DNA of 64,000 bases from assembly GCA_030435675.1 (NCBI GenBank), contig CM059622.1:8432001-8496000 (forward strand), given 5' to 3'. A program made the position numbers and the translations under genes. This document shows, piece after piece, positions 61,254-64,000 of this stretch (positions are counted from its first letter, which is position 1; each line of letters starts with the position of its first letter). The DNA comes from Steinernema hermaphroditum. Lineage: Eukaryota; Nematoda; Chromadorea; Rhabditida; Steinernematidae. Under the pieces are notes generated by a model that was not told where the DNA came from, did no database searches, and worked only from the letters and a program-made list of their open reading frames with translations.

Positions 61254-61946
61254 CGGGCTCAACCGGCGGATTCAGCGGACGCTGCGGGAATGGCGGAATC
61301 GAGGACCCCGGAGCCTCGGCCCATCTCGATACGCTCGGTTTGCCGCGAATCAGCGAATATGCGATGAGATTATGATGGATGGAAGTCGACTCTGGCCGAG
61401 GCGGAGCCTGCGGTTACTGTAGCCAGCGGGAAGATGAGTGATGATCGGACATCTAAAACGGCATCGATAATTCATGAGCGGGAGAAATGGCGCTAGAACT
61501 CGCGGTGTTTATGAGCGTCGCCTGGAAGGGCACGAGGAGTGCCGAGGGGCGAATGTTCCGCGCCCCCAGAACGCCCCGAGTTCTTCTTGACCCCCGAAAG
61601 CACTTCGGCGCATTAATTCGCCGATGGGAATCGGTTTCGGGTTTTGTCGTTCCCTCGGGGATCCCACCTGAGGAGCGATCGACTCGACGGCGCCCCTTAA
61701 CAGATGGCGCACTCACTCACGCCGCATTAGACGTCCGGGAATTATCAATTCTGATTAGTCATTTGGCGAACGCGGGTGCAAATGGCCAAGCAGGGGCGCT
61801 GAGCATGCAGAACGAAGTAAGGACCCCTTCTCCGGACACCGAAGCTTTCCTAATCCGAACGTAAAAACGGAGGCCCGCTTTCATAAATGGTAATAAAAAG
61901 CGGTGTTATCGCACCAAAACAGCTCGGGGTTCCAAGTCTCGGAGCA
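61254..61946. other. Upstream region of the receptor gene
   Basis: No supported gene. It holds the presumptive receptor promoter on the minus strand. Open frames on both strands have no recognisable content. Confidence 0.4.
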
Positions 61947-63025
61947 AGACAACTCGTCGCGGAGACAACTCGTCGCGGAGACAACTCGTCGCGGAGACAA
62001 CTCGTCGCGGAGACAACTCGTCGCGGAGACAACTCGTCGCGGAGACAACTCGTCGCGGAGACAACTCGTCGCGGAGACAACTCGTCGCGGAGACAACTCG
62101 TCGCGGAGACAACTCGTCGCGGAGACAACTCGTCGCGGAGACAACTCGTCGCGGAGACAACTCGTCGCGGAGACAACTCGTCGCGGAGACAACTCGCCGC
62201 GGAGACAACTCGTCGCGGAGACAACTCGTCGCGGAGACAACTCGTCGCGGAGACAACTCGTCGCGGAGACAACTCGTCGCGGAGACAACTCGTCGCGGAG
62301 ACAACTCGTCGCGGAGACAACTCGTCGCGGAGACAACTCGCCGCGGAGACAACTCGCCGCGGAGACAACTCGCCGCGGAGACAACTCGCCGCGGAGACAA
62401 CTCGCCGCGGAGACAACTCGCCGCGGAGACAACTCGCCGCGGAGACAACTCGCCGCGGAGACAACTCGCCGCGGAGACAACTCGCCGCGGAGACAACTCG
62501 CCGCGGAGACAACTCGCCGCGGAGACAACTCGCCGCGGAGACAACTCGCCGCGGAGACAACTCGCCGCGGAGACAACTCGCCGCGGAGACAACTCGCCGC
62601 GGAGACAACTCGCCGCGGAGACAACTCGCCGCGGAGACAACTCGCCGCGGAGACAACTCGCCGCGGAGACAACTCGCCGCGGAGACAACTCGCCGCGGAG
62701 ACAACTCGCCGCGGAGACAACTCGCCGCGGAGACAACTCGCCGCGGAGACAACTCGCCGCGGAGACAACTCGCCGCGGAGACAACTCGCCGCGGAGACAA
62801 CTCGCCGCGGAGACAACTCGCCGCGGAGACAACTCGCCGCGGAGACAACTCGCCGCGGAGACAACTCGCCGCGGAGACAACTCGCCGCGGAGACAACTCG
62901 CCGCGGAGACAACTCGCCGCGGAGACAACTCGCCGCGGAGACAACTCGCCGCGGAGACAACTCGCCGCGGAGACAACTCGCCGCGGAGACAACTCGCCGC
63001 GGAGACAACTCGCCGCGGAGACAAC
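61947..63025. repeat. 16-bp tandem array, about 67 copies
   Basis: Unit CCGCGGAGACAACTCG or its T variant TCGCGGAGACAACTCG. Units are nearly perfect. T units fill the first ~390 bp except one C unit near 62195; all units from about 62341 are C type. C units carry the palindrome CCGCGG. The unit has no stop in several frames, so 370-430 codon open frames arise on both strands; they are not genes. Confidence 0.97.
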
Positions 63026-63176
63026 GGAATAAAGGCTTCAAAGGGTGTGCTGACAATGCAGGTCCTAGAGCTAGGTTTGGGTTTACGCTTGTACGAAAGG
63101 GTGGTGGTTCGGATAAGAAGACGAAGTCGTTGATTGCTGTCGTCGTTGCTCGCTGAGTTGCCACGCGGGACTTGTG

Positions 63177-63460
63177 TGTTAGCAGTGAAACCTCAAACTT
63201 GGGTAATTAAACCTTTATTACAAGATTCACGAAATTACACGATACAATACACGAATAATACAATTATGATTACATGGAATAGACACAAATCAAATGGGCT
63301 CCGGCCCGACCTTCTTCGGTTCTTCTGAGTAGACTGAATGGTCGTTTTTAGCCTTCGCAGAGTGCGATTAGAAGGCGGGATCCAGATTCGATGCGATGCT
63401 CTTCTCACATCTGGTTGCGGTTTTTCTGAGTTCCCTCTCAAGAGGTTCTTCACAGGATTA
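63177..63460 (-). mobile_element. Diverged LTR-like segment carrying SL1 (limits uncertain)
   Basis: On the minus strand an exact SL1 at 63213-63192 is preceded by TTGTAATAAA and followed by GTTTCACTGCTAACA, which ends like the LTR above (TAACA). Outside SL1 and its immediate flanks it does not resemble the 304-bp LTR. The left boundary TGTTAGCAG at 63177 is plausible; the right boundary is not fixed. No second copy or TSD is seen, so it is a solo LTR or fragment. Confidence 0.5.
63192..63213 (-). promoter_or_regulatory. Exact SL1 spliced-leader sequence (third copy)
   Basis: 22 of 22 nt match SL1 on the minus strand, with GT directly after and AATAAA directly before. Confidence 0.95.
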
Positions 63461-64000
63461 TCCGCTTGGGTCATCTTGATAGTCCTGTCTGCCCAACCGC
63501 TACGGTCGTCTGCAAGGATCGCGGCGGGACCCAATCATCCGACTAACTAGATATATCAGATGTCCGTACATAACGCCCGTTTGGGTCGATTTGCAATCGC
63601 GTTCGGCGATAGGGCGAGCCCTGTTGTCGTGATGGCTTCGGCGAACCCCGGCTTGGCTAAGACCACAAGGCTGTATTCAGTTATCCCCGCGGCGAGTTGA
63701 CCCTGCCGCGAGTTGTCCCCCACGGCGAGTTGTCATGTACCGCCAAGTCTTGTGTCATGCGGGAGGCCACTGAGGACTTCTTCGGGACATCACTTCTTCC
63801 AAAGGCTGTCAGAAACAGCGCCGAACTCTGGCAACCTTTTTACTTACCGAAATCGACTCTCGCGGCAAAACAAAGCGATAAAAGCGGTCAAGTTGCCAGC
63901 GCACGGCTCGAGTCCCAAAAATTGGCTAAATCAGGGAGTTCCTTCCAAGAACCATCGGAGTCCCCCACTCATCCCCTATATATATATAAACGTTGGTCTG
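63461..64000. other. Right edge of window, degraded repeat units
   Basis: No gene. Three degenerate, opposite-strand copies of the 16-bp unit (GCGGCGAGTTGA, GCCGCGAGTTGTC, ACGGCGAGTTGTC) occur at about 63688-63735. A TA run closes the window near 63980. Confidence 0.5.

Noticed and set aside
61850..63164. Open frames of 370-430 codons on both strands with repeats RRGDNS and LSPRRVV
   Set aside because: They are products of a stop-free 16-bp tandem unit read in several frames; no start context, splice logic or domain.

Overview
This window is nuclear DNA of a nematode. It holds three perfect copies of the 22-nt nematode spliced leader SL1. Protein genes are cut by 40-60 bp introns with GT...TTTCAG or CAG ends. 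The conserved genes (cuticlin-type ZP protein, FMRFamide/NPY-type receptor, AAT-type transporter, APH-1, junctophilin) fit a free-living or parasitic rhabditid-like worm. Base composition is high in GC for the phylum. I cannot name the species.

Positions 1-30.7 kb are a compact gene-rich block. In order: a secreted LDL-receptor class A protein (-, runs off the left edge), an ARFGEF/BIG Sec7 exchange factor (-), the APC/C coactivator Fizzy-related/Cdh1 (+), junctophilin (-), taxilin (+), gamma-secretase subunit APH-1 (+), an orphan single-pass membrane protein (-), a DOMON-cytochrome b561 ferric reductase-like protein (-), an SLC7/LAT amino-acid transporter (-), a ZP-domain cuticlin-like protein (-) and the MICOS subunit MIC13/QIL1 (-). 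For several genes I could splice the exons by hand, and the summed exons keep frame.

Positions 30.9-34.6 kb are a repeat island: a 1.37-kb element with ~285-bp inverted repeats, abutted by a 1.08-kb non-autonomous hAT element with an 8-bp target duplication, then minisatellites. A GATAD2/p66 NuRD subunit gene (-) follows at 35.3-37.7 kb. A gene-poor stretch with a tRNA-Tyr pseudogene leads to a KIAA1143/DUF4604 gene and a small membrane protein gene at 42.4-43.5 kb.

Positions 43.6-60.7 kb are nested mobile DNA. A degenerate Helitron (Rep-helicase, -) is interrupted by a 3.7-kb LTR retrotransposon (304-bp LTRs, TSD AAAAT) and by a 416-bp MITE (TSD TTA). Next to it lie a frameshifted RTE-like LINE reverse transcriptase and a Ulp1-like protease fragment. 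A neuropeptide receptor gene (-) spans 55.2-61.25 kb. Its 4.8-kb first intron contains a broken DIRS/PAT-like retrotransposon, itself carrying two DNA-transposon insertions, each with an 8-bp TSD.

The right end holds a ~67-copy, 16-bp tandem array (61.95-63.03 kb) and a second, diverged LTR-like segment.

The most interesting observation is that the LTR retrotransposon carries an exact SL1 sequence, in element-sense orientation, inside both LTRs. It is followed directly by GT, and a second diverged LTR-like segment at 63.2 kb has the same arrangement preceded by AATAAA. This suggests an element that encodes or has captured the host trans-spliced leader.
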